From contig JBANDB010000002.1 in the NCBI GenBank assembly GCA_037576215.1, positions 4,588,001 to 4,652,000 on the forward strand: a stretch of 64,000 nucleotides of DNA, read 5' to 3'. The translations under genes and the position numbers were made by a program. Origin of the DNA: Armillaria gallica. Its lineage: Eukaryota > Basidiomycota > Agaricomycetes > Agaricales > Physalacriaceae. How positions within the stretch are numbered: position 1 is the stretch's first letter; each line of letters begins with the position of its first letter. Shown one piece after another: positions 21,784 through 33,098 of the stretch. A model generated the notes under the pieces. That model made no database searches. It worked only from the letters and a program-made list of their open reading frames with translations, and was not told the DNA's origin.

Positions 21784-24492
21784 AGACATTGGACGGTTAC
21801 TGCTGGTAGAACTTATTTTCTTCTTCTTTATTCTTCTGGGCTCCTGCAATTACAATGTTTCATACTAGCAACGTATCTGTATACTACACCATACGCTATG
21901 GTCGAACCGGTCTCTTACGTATCATGGACGTGTTGTACGCTCTGGCTTCAGGGTGCGAGGGCGAATGTTACAGCTGTTAATGGCCGTGAATGAGACTAGT
22001 CAGCTTTCTCCTTGGATCACAAATAACGTTCATGATGGTTTGCCAAGGCGTCGGGCTTTCTCTGTGAGCAGGTTTCATACCCGAGAGGGTGGGTCATGCT
22101 CTTTTACCTGAGGACAGGAACATAATTTTACCCATCCAGATGCCCATGGATACTGCCGTAGGTTCTCGGTGAACTAATGCACGCGCTAAGAAACTAGAAG
22201 GTTTCCCGCCTCCCGACAGCTCCGGTAGACAGACTGATTCGAGTCTAGTGAAAAACGACTGTTTCAAAGAAAGGCGTCGAAATGCCCAGAAAAATTCCTG
22301 CCTCTGAAGAGACCATAAAGGTCTTAGACCTCGGAGAAGGAATATATGGCGGGCACCCGCCGCACCTGTAGTGACTTAGCCTTCTGATGGTTGTGACGGT
22401 GAGGCGCATAGAATTGGCTCTTACGGTATGGTATATAGCTCGCGGTAAATCCTCAGGTACACTAGTACTATCCAATGAGAGAGAAGGTTTGAGTCACATG
22501 CTCTGACAAGATCTGACAACTAATGAACTGAAATAGTTAGGGTCAACGCATTCTTCGTTCACGGATTCCATGAGTCGCCAAGGAAAAAAAAAACAGCCCT
22601 TAAGCCCAACTGTCTCTTTGGTGTTAATTCGGCTTTTCAGCATCACGGCGAAGAGTATATCTAGCGCTGCATACACCAAAAACACCGGCTTGGCCCATTC
22701 TTGGCTCGCCACTGCTGATTCATTTCTGAGTCCAAGAAATATCGCGTATAGAGCGACTTGAGTCACTTACAAGACACTGTGTACGTCCTCATTTCCAGGA
22801 GGGTGTCATTAAAGTCAAACAAGTATTCTCAGATCCAAGATCTTCTGTCGGCACCGACCATAAGCAGGGATTCAACTTCATGCTTCGACGGCATATTTAG
22901 ACTTGGTCTTGGGCGAACTCGGCCACTACCGGACCCCTTCAGGGTACCTTGAAAGTCAGGGCCGCTACTAGCTTCTTCCATTCCTCCTTCACGTACAAGG
23001 TACGCTTCAAGCGCCCCCCCATCACTGGTTACCAACTTTGCTAGCTGCAGGTTGATGCGGGCGGCGTATTCGCAGTAGAAAGTTTCAATAGGCAAACGGG
23101 TATGCGACAACTCCGCTGCTTGAAGCTGTCACTTAACAACTTCGTGATTTTTGAGAACAAAAAGGCTTGGACATCGTTATCTATTCTCTGACTATTAATA
23201 GCAGATTACAGGACCAGAAACGTATCGGTAGGATCGTTTAGTGTCTGCATTTGCATCCCTCCACAGTATAGTTGAGTTGTACACCTTAGCAGTCTCAATC
23301 ACGCCTCCTGCGCACCTCTAGTACCAATATCAAAGCATGCAAGCATCACACTGTCTCTTTGGAGTTGTGACTTTTTGAAACAAACACCGCATTCAATGCT
23401 TGGCATGCTCTGAAAAAAAATTCACTCGCGGCCAAGATCATGGACAAGACAAGGAAGCAGGGGTAATGTGGTACAAAGATGAACAGTAACCCCGCAAGAT
23501 TTCCCTTGTGTTGAAAGGCTCAAGATTACGCCGAACCAAATTAATGAACGAGACTGTTCAAGATGTGGGGTACATATCAAAGTTGAAGTTTTGAGGCCAG
23601 TCAGTGAGTCTTACTCTCTAGCATTTTGGGGTGTCTTTGCTCTTTATTTCGTACATTATACTTCGAGGCCTTTCTGGTGTAGATTGAATTGTGGCGATGC
23701 ACTCGTTGCGTCCTCTGTCGGGCGCACGTGCCGGCGGCTTCATCGAACATTGACAACAATCTAGCTTGTCTCAGCCCTATCATGACTGTCTCTATCCTTC
23801 CCAAATCTATTCAGCGTCAAAGTTCCTCTGTGAGCGGCGCTGATTCTCAGGCACCTCAAACCAAGTCGACTGCGGTTTCTCGGTGTCCAACTTATTCACT
23901 CGGCTCCTTCACACAAACTCTTTTTACCTAACGATTTGTGTTGCCCTGCGGACAACTCCGACAACGATTTTGTAGCGCTACTTCCCTTCAAGTACATATG
24001 GTAATTATGTCAGGCGGCTGTGCGTCTAGCGCGCCGCGTAGGTATCCATGTTGATATTAAACTTACGCAGTCCAGGACTACGACGAAAATGTGTGCTATA
24101 CTAAAGCTGGGATTCGTTTCGGTTTCTTTCTTGATATCCAGGACTCTAATTGAACTCAATCTGTGGTCTATCTGAAGCTCTGTTGGGTCAAGGCTGGTTT
24201 CTTAGTCTCCCGCGCTTCCTCGCGAGGGCGGGAGAAATACGGCAACCTATGTCACGCCACATATCTTGGCCGCCACAGTAAACCTTGGCAATTTTGTCGA
24301 TCGTCGATGAAGAGGAGAACTGATCGAGATAAACTGGCTCCGTGGTTTTCGAAATTTGAGTGAAAACCCCGCCTTGGCTGTGTGATCATTCTCCACTTGA
24401 AGACTTCTTTTGCCAAGTCTCGTAACTCTGGTATATATATCTTACTTTTGACGTTCTGTCTTTCTCGAATACGAATTCAACCCCCCTCTAGC
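21784..24492. other. Gene-poor stretch of 2.7 kb with possible gene relics
   Basis: No full gene could be built. On the minus strand, frames at 22494-22766 (hydrophobic, with ALYAIFLGL and FLVYAALDILFAVML) and 22829-23110 look protein-like and could be remnants or unresolved exons of a membrane protein. On the plus strand nothing has a recognisable family. No transposase or reverse transcriptase motif was found. Confidence 0.4.
22494..23110 (-). pseudogene. Possible remnant of a membrane protein gene
   Basis: Two minus-strand frames lie close together. One has two hydrophobic segments and a basic loop (MLKSRINTKETVG). The other is a more polar C-terminal-like segment with a Ser/Gly/Arg tail. 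They could belong to one broken or multi-exon multispanning protein. The frames do not join with obvious splice sites, and no family is recognised, so this is a weak call. It could equally be chance open frames. Confidence 0.2.
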
Positions 24493-25657
24493 ATGTTTGG
24501 ACGGACACTCTCCCTTTCAGCTCCCACACGCTCTACCTCCCCAGAGCCTACGTTAACAAACAGAAGGCGCCGCCATTTTATAGCCGACTCGTCTCTTGCA
24601 GATCTATGGCGCGCAGATGTTGACAGCCGTTTGTCTTACTTCCAGATGAACGCCTATTATTTCATGGCTGGATACATGTCAGTCCCCTATATATCTTGAT
24701 AAGTCGGTTGCTAACCGCTTCATATTGATAGGAACACTATCTCCTACTCAGCTGTGTTTGTGTGGTGTGGCTTCCAGTCCGGTAACACCACGCAACTTGC
24801 TATCGCAATGGCACGATTATGGGAACAGGAGGCGAGACAGTTTCTCCTCGCAGATAGGCAAGCCCTGGCTTCGCTTCTCAGCTTTGTGGGCGGAGCCTTG
24901 ATCGCGCGGTTAGGAGAGCGCATCGGCCCGACGTCAAGAGGCTGGTTGTGGCTAGGTACAATGTGTCAAGCCTTGTTCACGATGGCGGCTGCCATCAGCA
25001 GCTGGAAGAGTGGGCAAGGATATCCAGGAATTTCTGATGACCGGTTTGTGTTACCTTTGGAATGCCATTCAATGACTCATCTTTGGGATGTGCCAGCTAT
25101 GTTGAAGGCCCCGCTTGGAGCGACGCTGTATCTTTCCTGTGTCTCATGTTCATGTCTTGCAGTATGGGCATGCAAGGTCTAATGAGTCTACGCCTTCAAA
25201 CGCCTTCTGCAGCTACCCGTAAGTTTTTTTATGAATCCGTGTCCAATAACTCACAAACTTGATAGTCCCCCTCACTACTACTTGGTGTGAGCTCATGGGG
25301 GTAGGAGCATTATTCAACCTCAATCGACTGGATTATGCCCGTGATCAGAAAGTTCTTGGTATTTTAAGCGTAATGCTCGGTATGTTGTTCTACCTCTCGA
25401 GTCACGTATGTATAAATTCTGATTACGCTTAAGGCGCCGCTGCTGGCCGTGGTTTAATCTTCAAACTTGGCTCCCCAGGGGCACTTGGCATAGCCGTTGG
25501 TATTAGAGTGTTGATTGCATTCAGCTGGATATTCGTTCCGGGCTCTGAGCCGCCAATAATAGTGATGGATGAGGAAAAGGCAAACATCGATGAGCCTTTG
25601 CCCGAAAGCAGTCGCAGCAGTATCGTCATTATTCCACGCAGCTCTACGGACGTATAG
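24493..25657 (+). CDS. DUF1275 (YoaK-like) membrane protein
   Basis: The start at 24493 gives MFGRTLSLSAPTRS and a Ser/Pro/Arg-rich cytosolic N-terminus of about 45 residues. The body has the DUF1275 pattern: SYFQMNAYYFMAGY, then SYSAVFVWCGFQSGNTTQLA, GGALIARLGERIGPTSRGWL and a following WLGTMCQALFTMAAAI helix. Later come SFLCLMF-type and GALGIAVGIRVLIAFSWIF-type membrane segments and a polar tail ending in STDV. Several short introns separate the exons. DUF1275 proteins are about six-helix membrane proteins of unknown substrate, common in fungi and bacteria. Frame changes around 25060-25440 are consistent with introns, but their limits are approximate. Confidence 0.8.
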
Positions 25658-26049
25658 TCATACCACCGGTGGACCAACTGAACCAACGCCTATGGATATT
25701 CCATAGATTGTTGCAGACACAGCTATCTCCATATCAAAGGAGCGGGCCGTGTACTAACTTTAGAAGCAAGGACGCCACACTTGTATGTAAATTAGATTCC
25801 TGTACTAGTATATGACAATACCCTCAGATAGAATGTATTCTTTGCATTACTGAGTCCCGAATACTTTGAGCTGAGTGTTTTTGACATCTTGAAAGAGGAT
25901 CTTCTTGGTGCCCAGCAGATCTTGGCGTCGGCGATCTGAGATGAATGACGTAGTAGTAGCATCGATGTAGTAATCGTACACGCTGCCAACGCCCTTTAGG
26001 TGGACACACCAACATACTTCTACTCTTACGACGAGCAACGATTTTGGCG
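25658..26049. other. Intergenic between DUF1275 gene and Pns1-like gene
   Basis: About 390 bp hold the 3' UTR of the DUF1275 gene and the promoter of the transporter-like gene. No distinctive site was recognised. Confidence 0.4.
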
Positions 26050-28291
26050 ATGTCTGAATGGCCCGACAAGAACCGGTGGGGTGGGGGCGGGCAGCATGCG
26101 GGATCTACAGCTCCATACGGAAATACAAATGCACCATACCCCGGTCCAACTCCCGGTTACGCTCAAGCCTACGAACCGCAGCAGCAACCGTTCGTCCAGG
26201 ATGTCAAGGATCCATACGAAGGCGATAGATTTAAGCCAAAGAAGAGAGTCAATGACCCCATTTTCTTGGTTCTCTTTATTCTCCAGGTACGTATTTATCT
26301 CGCTATTGTCCCTCCTCCAACTTGAACTCTCTGGCAGTTCATTGGATTTGCAGTAGTTTCCGGAATTGCTCTTCAGTCATGGGTCGCGGAAGGCGGACTG
26401 GGAGGCGGGTTGGGCAAAGGGGGCGTCAGCTCCGGTTCAAATTTTACGCTTAATTGGTATGATATTTTTACTTGGAGGAAACAAGGTGCTCAGTATATTA
26501 TAACAGGAGTACAGTATATCTCCTCCTTCTTGTCACAGGAGCGGCACTACTACTTTCGACGGCCTACCTCCTCCTGACTAGGGCCTTTACCAAGATAATC
26601 ATGCATATCACGCTTATCTTGAGCATCGCTCTTAGCATGTATATATTTGTTGCTTTCCCTTCAAGGACCTCACTAAGAAAATTTTTAGAGGGATCGCCGT
26701 TTACTATTGGATTACAAAGTATTGGTGTAGGCGTCGTATATCGTTTCCTTACTCATTGATAACTCACGCAACTTTCTGTAGCCGGTGCTATCATTTTCAC
26801 AGTCATCGCACTCCTTTCTGTCCTGTCCTACTGGGGCTTCCGCTCACGCATTCCTCTCGCGTCTCTACTCCTGCAAGTCGTGATGGACGTGTCAAAGCAC
26901 CATAAGAGCGTGTACGTTGTCGCATTCTCCGCGTTGATTCTTCAGGCTGCATTGGCCGTCTGGTACACATTCACCGTTATTGCGACATATGCCAAATGGA
27001 CTCCGGGTGGTCCATCTTGTCCTTCATCGTCATGCTCGGGGAGCACAGTTGCCGGACTTGTCTTTTATGAAACCTTTTCTTTCCTCTGGACGTCGCAAGT
27101 CATCGGTAATGTTTCTCTAGCCACTCTGGCAGGTGGGCCCTTTGGGTCTTGGTATTACTTTGGTCCAAGACAATTGGGAGAAATGGTAAGAATTTGTTTA
27201 ACTTGCTCATCCGTAGCTCATATTAGCGTAGCCAAAACATCCAACCTTGTCTGCTTTTGGGCGCGCATCGACACTATCATTGGGGTCCATCGCCTTCGGA
27301 TCTTTGATCGTCACAATCTTGGAGCTTATTAGGTTGATTTTGAATGCTGTCCGAAATAACGCCAGTCAGGATGGACATCGTAAGTAATCTGCCATCTTTC
27401 CTCCTCACATGCTCATCTCCCGTCGTAAAGCGGTTGAGGCGTGTTTAGCATGTTGTGCAGCCTGTTTTGTCGGATGCATTGAAAACCTTGTTGAATACTT
27501 TAACAGGTATGCGCCTCGATGAAGTTTTCTATGAATAATACTAATTGGTGCTTCAAGATATGCGTACATTGAAATATGTAAAACAGCTTTCTCTCTTTGA
27601 CTTTCCACCACTCATGTCAGTGATAAACAGCTCTCTACGGCAAATCATACATCACCGCGGCAAAGGATACATGGAGGTTGTTCAAAGACCGCGGGATTGA
27701 CGCTCTCGTCAACGATTCCTTGGTCGGAATGAGTAAGATCTTTCGTTTATGTCTACTAAGAATGTCCTAATAGATACATACCCTGCAGCTCTGACATGGG
27801 GCGCCTATGCCGTCGGACTACTGTCAACTCTCTTTGCATACTTGTATATCCGAAGTATGCCCAAATTTGTATGCCCTTCCAGCCATATTGAGCACAACCG
27901 TTTAGTCACGGCGCCCTCTTACAACACCGATGGGCAGTATACCGCACCAATATTGCTGTTCTCCTTCTTAATCGGGGTCCAATGCTGTGAGTATTTATCG
28001 ACTTTGCCGAAGACGTAACGTTTGACAAGTTCTTCAGCGCTCACGCTCTCATCTGCGATCGAAGCCGGGGTTTCAACGATGTGGGTGCCGTTGATAATAT
28101 TCAAAAGGATCGAACTGATCGTCTGCAGTTTCGTCGGCCTCGGTGAGGATCCGCAAGTGTTAGCTATCAGGGCACCAGAGTTGTTCGGAGTAAGCATTAA
28201 TTCACTCTTAGTGGCACGAATCCAATGCTTACTGATCTAGCTTATTGCCTCGACTTATCCACATGTCACTAGAGGTATTCCGGCGGTGTAG
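26050..28291 (+). CDS. PNS1: Choline transporter-like (CTL/Pns1 family) membrane protein
   Basis: A multi-pass plasma membrane protein of the SLC44/CTL family; yeast Pns1 is the fungal member, with unproven choline transport. The start at 26050 gives MSEWPDKNRWGGGGQHAG and a Gly/Pro/Tyr-rich cytosolic tail typical of fungal members, ending in FKPKKRVNDPIFLVLFILQ where the first helix begins. Later blocks include YWGFRSRIPLASLLLQVVMD, YYFGPRQLGEM, the Cys-rich CCAACFVGCIENLVEYFNRY and AYIEIALYGKSY signature, AAKDTWRLFKDRGIDALVND, and IEAGVSTIFVGLGEDPQVL near the end. At least ten short introns interrupt it. The stop is at 28289-28291. The C-terminal third contains the conserved choline-transporter domain. 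Confidence 0.9.
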
Positions 28292-28569
28292 ACCGTTGCA
28301 TGACGCTTAGCATTCGAGTTCTTTCTTAATTTCTTGATTTGTCTTCATGACTTGTGTTAATGTCACCAAAACGACATTATTTATCCTACTACTAGTATTT
28401 TCTCGAATACCTACTTTCATAGTACGAAATTCAACATAAACATCTATCTATACTTCCTTTCACTAGAAATAGAAGTCTGAGGTGAGGAAACATGGTACGC
28501 ATAACACGCAGGATCCCGTATGAGGTCGCGTGTTCAAAGTATGTGGTACCTAGTTGATGTTCGGCTAAT

Positions 28570-30938
28570 TTAATAATCGTATCGAAAATGGCTGCAGTCG
28601 TCAGCAGTCTGAAATACACAAGTGTTAGAAGGTCAACTTACTTGTTCTCGTAATCTGTCATATCTGCTTCTGCAGCCAACCGTCCTAAGCGCTCCTGCTC
28701 CTCAACAGATAATCCCTTGGCAAGAGCAGCTATATCACGTTGATGATTCACGTAAATGTAGTAACAACGCCACACAAGGAACAAAATCATCTCCAAACCA
28801 TACTGTCAAGAAAGACGTGAACTCGTGGAAAATCCAAGTGCTAGAAGGATCAACGACGCACAAAAATAGCAGAAATGAGGATAGCCGGTACGTAGCGGGG
28901 CGCCCACTGAAATTCTATTTTCAGTACTCAAGTTCAACAACAAAATAATCAAAAGAGGTGCCTTTGCCTGGAAAACTTGACTTCCAACAGAGTTTCCGAC
29001 ACAGTATGCCACCTGGAAACGGCAAACATTGACCATGAGCGACATGCTGATTCACAAACAGGGTTTCTGGCAACTAACGAATAGGACAACGGAGGTGACA
29101 GATTTCTTCGTTCTTCCAGCAACGTTGCTCGGCACGAACGTCCATATCATCAATCCCGCGATATCTCCCCTACGTGCACACAGAATTTCGTCAACCAATG
29201 TGGTACACCAAAAATCATAAATCCCGAAAGCGGATGAGTACTCACGTTACTGTCATGAAATAAGTTCCCCATCTTGACCACACATGCGCATCATCGCCCG
29301 GCTGCAGTGCTGTCGCGAGCATTCCAACAAATGCCGGGATAACAGCGACGAACATGCACAAAAACCGTATTTTGGGATATCTTCTCGTGATGAGACCTAC
29401 AAAAAGAAACCAGGCGATCGAAAATGCGTTCCGAGGCACAGTGCATTCCAATATAGTTTCCAGGTTGGAAAAACCGAAAGAGACGTAGACCAGAGAGCCG
29501 AAAGATGTTGTACCCCCACTGTTCATAACCAGAAGTCAATCCAGGACATACGGGAAGGGGAGGATATGAAAAGACGTACTTTGGTAGTGAATTGACAATA
29601 GTCGTGAAAAAGAAAAAATATGTCTGAGGGTCTTTGAACGCGACTGTTACTTGATGCCATTTCCATTCTCCATGTTTCATACGGTCCGAGCCGGTCTGGT
29701 TTCCCACAATGCGCGCAGCAGCCATGCGTTTCTCTGCTTTAGATAACCACCATACTTCTCGGGGTGTGCTGGACATCCGAAATTCAGGCAGAACCGGATT
29801 TGAGCGAAAAATGATCTTACCCAAGAAAGGCGAACGTGAAAAACGACATAACGACAGTAAAACCTCCCACTGAACCAAACATTATCAAGTTATCAACCCT
29901 TATTCGAAAACCAGGGAAGAAAGATATGCTCAACAGAAATAGCTGATGCCTCGCCAAGCATCTATGCCATTTGGATTTTTCAAAGCGGCCTGACCAATGC
30001 CATCTGCCGAAATTTATGTAAGACCATAAATCAGCTCAACCCGAAAACTATCAATTATAGTACGTACACATACATAGACTGCTAATGATGCCAAAGCCTG
30101 AAGAAGCAGATGAATTCGAGAAGATATACATTTGGACAAAACGTACCGGCGTTTGCCGTACCCCAGATGATACTTCGCAGCGTGTGTTCACTGGTACGAT
30201 ACCACGCGCCTGACAAAAAATCCATCAGCTTCACGCAGCGCCGTGCTAAAGGCAAACTTTACACACCAATTAGAAGAAGAAAGGCGGGCGATATAACACT
30301 TTCCAGAGCACCTAAAGTTGTGATAAGCACGAGGAGATTGAATTTAAAGACCATCCTACCCTGAAGAGCTCTAAGCACCATCATTTCTGCCCACGTAGTG
30401 ACGAATCCGGTACAGAGGACGATAACGCCCCAGAAGAACATAGATACAGCCAGCATCTTACCAATGTTGATGCGCTGCATGACATAGTTTCCCGGAGCCT
30501 CGAAGACAAGATATGATACATAGAAAATGGTAGTAAGCAGGGCATAGTCTTGGCCTTTCATTCCAAGGTCCGCCCGCATATTGAATCTTTCATCTCAAGG
30601 GGTGCTCATGGAGAAACACAAAAGACTCACGTTGCTTGCGTGGAAATCCCAGTCTTGTCGGCTTGCTGGAGCCCATACAAGACCCACATCAGCGGCAGGA
30701 GAACGAGGTCTATCTTTCGGACGAGGCTCTTGTAATCCTCTTCGGTATATTGTTCTACAAAGACGTTGAGTGACGCAACAGACACAAGAGAGTGCATACC
30801 AGCAGCAGCTACCGTGTCAATGGCAGTCTCCCTCTCGGATTCTGGAATGGCCGACAACGTGCTGAGATTCCTGACGTCAATGCCAACAGTATCCTTGTCC
30901 TTGATTGCACTGGAGATGGCACTGGCGTCGCTGTTCAT
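28570..30938 (-). CDS. Major facilitator permease, Dal5/TNA1-type anion:cation symporter
   Basis: Twelve-helix plasma membrane symporters of the ACS family import allantoate, nicotinate, biotin and related carboxylates. The start at 30938 (MNSDASAISSAIKDKD) precedes a long cytosolic N-terminus and LVRKIDLVLLPLMWVLYGLQ, QADKTGIS, MKGQDYALLTTIFYVSYLVF, then EAPGNYVMQR and LRALQGMLECTISPAFLLL, all standard for this family. The mid-loop has REVWWLSKAEKRMAAARI. The C-terminus, after an intron with acceptor at 28592, ends in FRYDY, the family's usual aromatic tail. A second ATG at 30959 is an alternative start. It is divergent from an amidohydrolase across 403 bp, suggesting uptake of that enzyme's substrate. 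Which substrate cannot be told. Confidence 0.88.
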
Positions 30939-31341
30939 GATAGAATGTTGCAAGAGCAAATGGATTTCTTCAGAGATCGCTTAGGACGCCCCGGCCATTC
31001 CTTCTTAAAGGCACCGGCCACACTCTACAAACGGATTAGAGCTTGATGGAGCCGCGGTAAGGCAGCTAGCAACCAGTTAGAGTATTGTATTGATTGAATA
31101 GGCTCGGAAGATGAGCGAAAAGTTAGAAATATTTGAACTTAGCCGGTAGCAGGCTTTACAATGAAGTCTGCATCTGACCGAGATCGTCAGGCGAATGTAA
31201 AGAAAAAGTGGAAATATTCGCCAACCTTTAGATCCAATTAGACGATTGTGTTCTCTCGGCCGCGGATCAGAACTCGTGCAATTGCCGGGAAGGTGATATA
31301 CTGAAACCGCGATGCTTCCTTCAACGCATTAAGAGATATCC
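30939..31341. promoter_or_regulatory. Divergent promoter of permease and amidohydrolase
   Basis: These 403 bp separate the two start codons. The distance suits shared regulation, but no specific operator was identified. Several short stretches containing CGG or CCG occur, as in much of this genome, and are not called as sites. Confidence 0.45.
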
Positions 31342-32701
31342 ATGACCATCAACACGCAGAACAGAGCATACCGTGCCGCACTCCTCGTCATATCTAGCTC
31401 AGCCGATCCAATATGTGACGGCGGCATACTGGTTTCAGGCGACACAATCATAGCCTCCGGTCCCTGGTCGACGACTATCGTGCCCCTTCTCACACCCACG
31501 ACCAAGGCGACTGACTTGGGCGCAGTTACTCTTGTCCCAGGATTCTTCGACTGTCATGTACATGTGTCATTTGATCCCATGCGCATGAAGATGAATTCTA
31601 GCCGCGCTGAGCTTTCTGATACACAAACTAAAGAAAGAGAAGCCAAGGAACTGATGGAGAGGAACGCACTTCGGCTGCTAGACGCAGGGGTAACCACCGC
31701 CCGTGACCTTGCAAGCCATGGCATGGGGGTTATGGAGATGAAGGGGCAGATTGACCGGGGGGAGATTATGGGTCCACGGCTGATGTGCGCAAATGCCCCG
31801 ATTACGGTGTTTGGCGGACACTGCAATGCTATGGGTGGAGAAGCTGAGGGGGTAGAAGGAGTCACAAAAATGACACAAAGACGATTGGACGAAGGCGCCG
31901 AAGTCATCAAGGTCATGAGCACAGGAGGCTTCATGACTGCTGGCTCGCATCCGTCTGAGGCGCGTTATTCAGTGGAGGAGCTTAAGGCAATCTCTGACAC
32001 TGCTCATGCCAATGGTGTGAGAGTAACTACGCATGCCATGGGTGGAGAGGGTATACGCAGGGCGGTCGTCGCCGGATTCGACAGCATCGAGCATTGCAGT
32101 TGGAGTACGAGGACTGGCACAGAGTTTGATGAAGAGGTTGCCCAACTCATCGTGGATAAAGGTGTATACGTTTGCCCCAGTAAGCATCAGAATCAGTGTA
32201 ATTTCATGAATAGGACACTGACTGCCTCTAGCGATGAACACCGCCTTCCTTGCTGGAGAGAACTATTTCTGTCCATGGGACCATCGCGCTGCGATTGTGG
32301 CAAATTTGGCCTCATTGCGAGCGCTCAACGCTAAGATCATCATGGGAACTGACAACGGAATCGGAAATTGTCCCTTTGAGCGTTATGCCGATGGTCTTAC
32401 GGCTCTGGCAGATGCGGGATATACACCGCGCGAGCTGTTGGCTGCATGCACTGATGTGGCGGCAGAGGCCTGTGGTTTATCAGAAGTTACAGGCAAGCTT
32501 CTCCCAGGATTCGCCGCAGATGTAGTTGCTGTCGAAGGAAATCCGCTGGAAGGTGTAGAGGCATTCGCTAAGCCAAGATTCGTGCTGGCAAGAGGTAAGG
32601 AACACAAACTGACGCCCATCCCACCACTTCCAGCGGAGCACAAAGAAAAAATTAGGGAGTTAATGGCAATACTGAGAAAGGGTGCCGGATTCAAGGATTG
32701 A
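31342..32701 (+). CDS. Metal-dependent amidohydrolase (imidazolonepropionase-like)
   Basis: Two exons, 31342-32179 and 32232-32701, give 435 residues. Amidohydrolase-superfamily metal ligands are visible in order: FFDCHVHVSF (HxH), VIKVMSTGG (bridging Lys), THAMGG and SIEHC (two His) and IMGTDNG (Asp). N- and C-terminal beta-sandwich segments are present (ILVSGDTIIASGP; KLLPGFAADVVAVEGNPLEG). This subgroup includes Xaa-Pro dipeptidases, imidazolonepropionases and ochratoxinase-like amidases acting on C-N bonds; the exact substrate is not readable. There is no clear signal peptide, so a cytosolic enzyme is likely. The divergent Dal5-type permease would be a natural partner for substrate uptake. 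Confidence 0.9.
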
Positions 32702-33098
32702 GGCGTTCGCGTATTCTGAAGTGCACAGATTAGAAAAAGGCGCAGAAAAAATGGTAGCAGAGGCATACCAACAGGCGAGAACGCATTCCTTAGTTTTACC
32801 AAGCCACGTAACCTGCCTGAAGCCTAGGATCGTTCAAGGTAAACTTGGACTCGGATCCCTCGGGCCGGAGACGACTTCAGAATCTACTATTGTTTTAGTA
32901 GCAATTTTACAATAAGTCGATAAGTAGTGTGATATGATGCCAGTCCAAATGATCGCTAAGAAAACAGAACAGGTGAATGAGTGAGTGCAGCACAAAGCCG
33001 CCGGGGTATTTCGGTGAGTGCGAAAGCAAAAAGAATCCAAATGAATGTCGAGTAGCTAAATTATACAACAAAACGTGATAGACGACGTAATATTCTGG
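32702..33098. other. Convergent 3' region
   Basis: About 400 bp between the ends of the amidohydrolase and the large low-complexity gene. It holds the 3' UTRs of both. Nothing else was recognised. Confidence 0.4.

Noticed and set aside
25429..25686. Minus-strand frame over the DUF1275 gene 3' end
   Set aside because: It is the shadow of the plus-strand coding sequence, which has family support.
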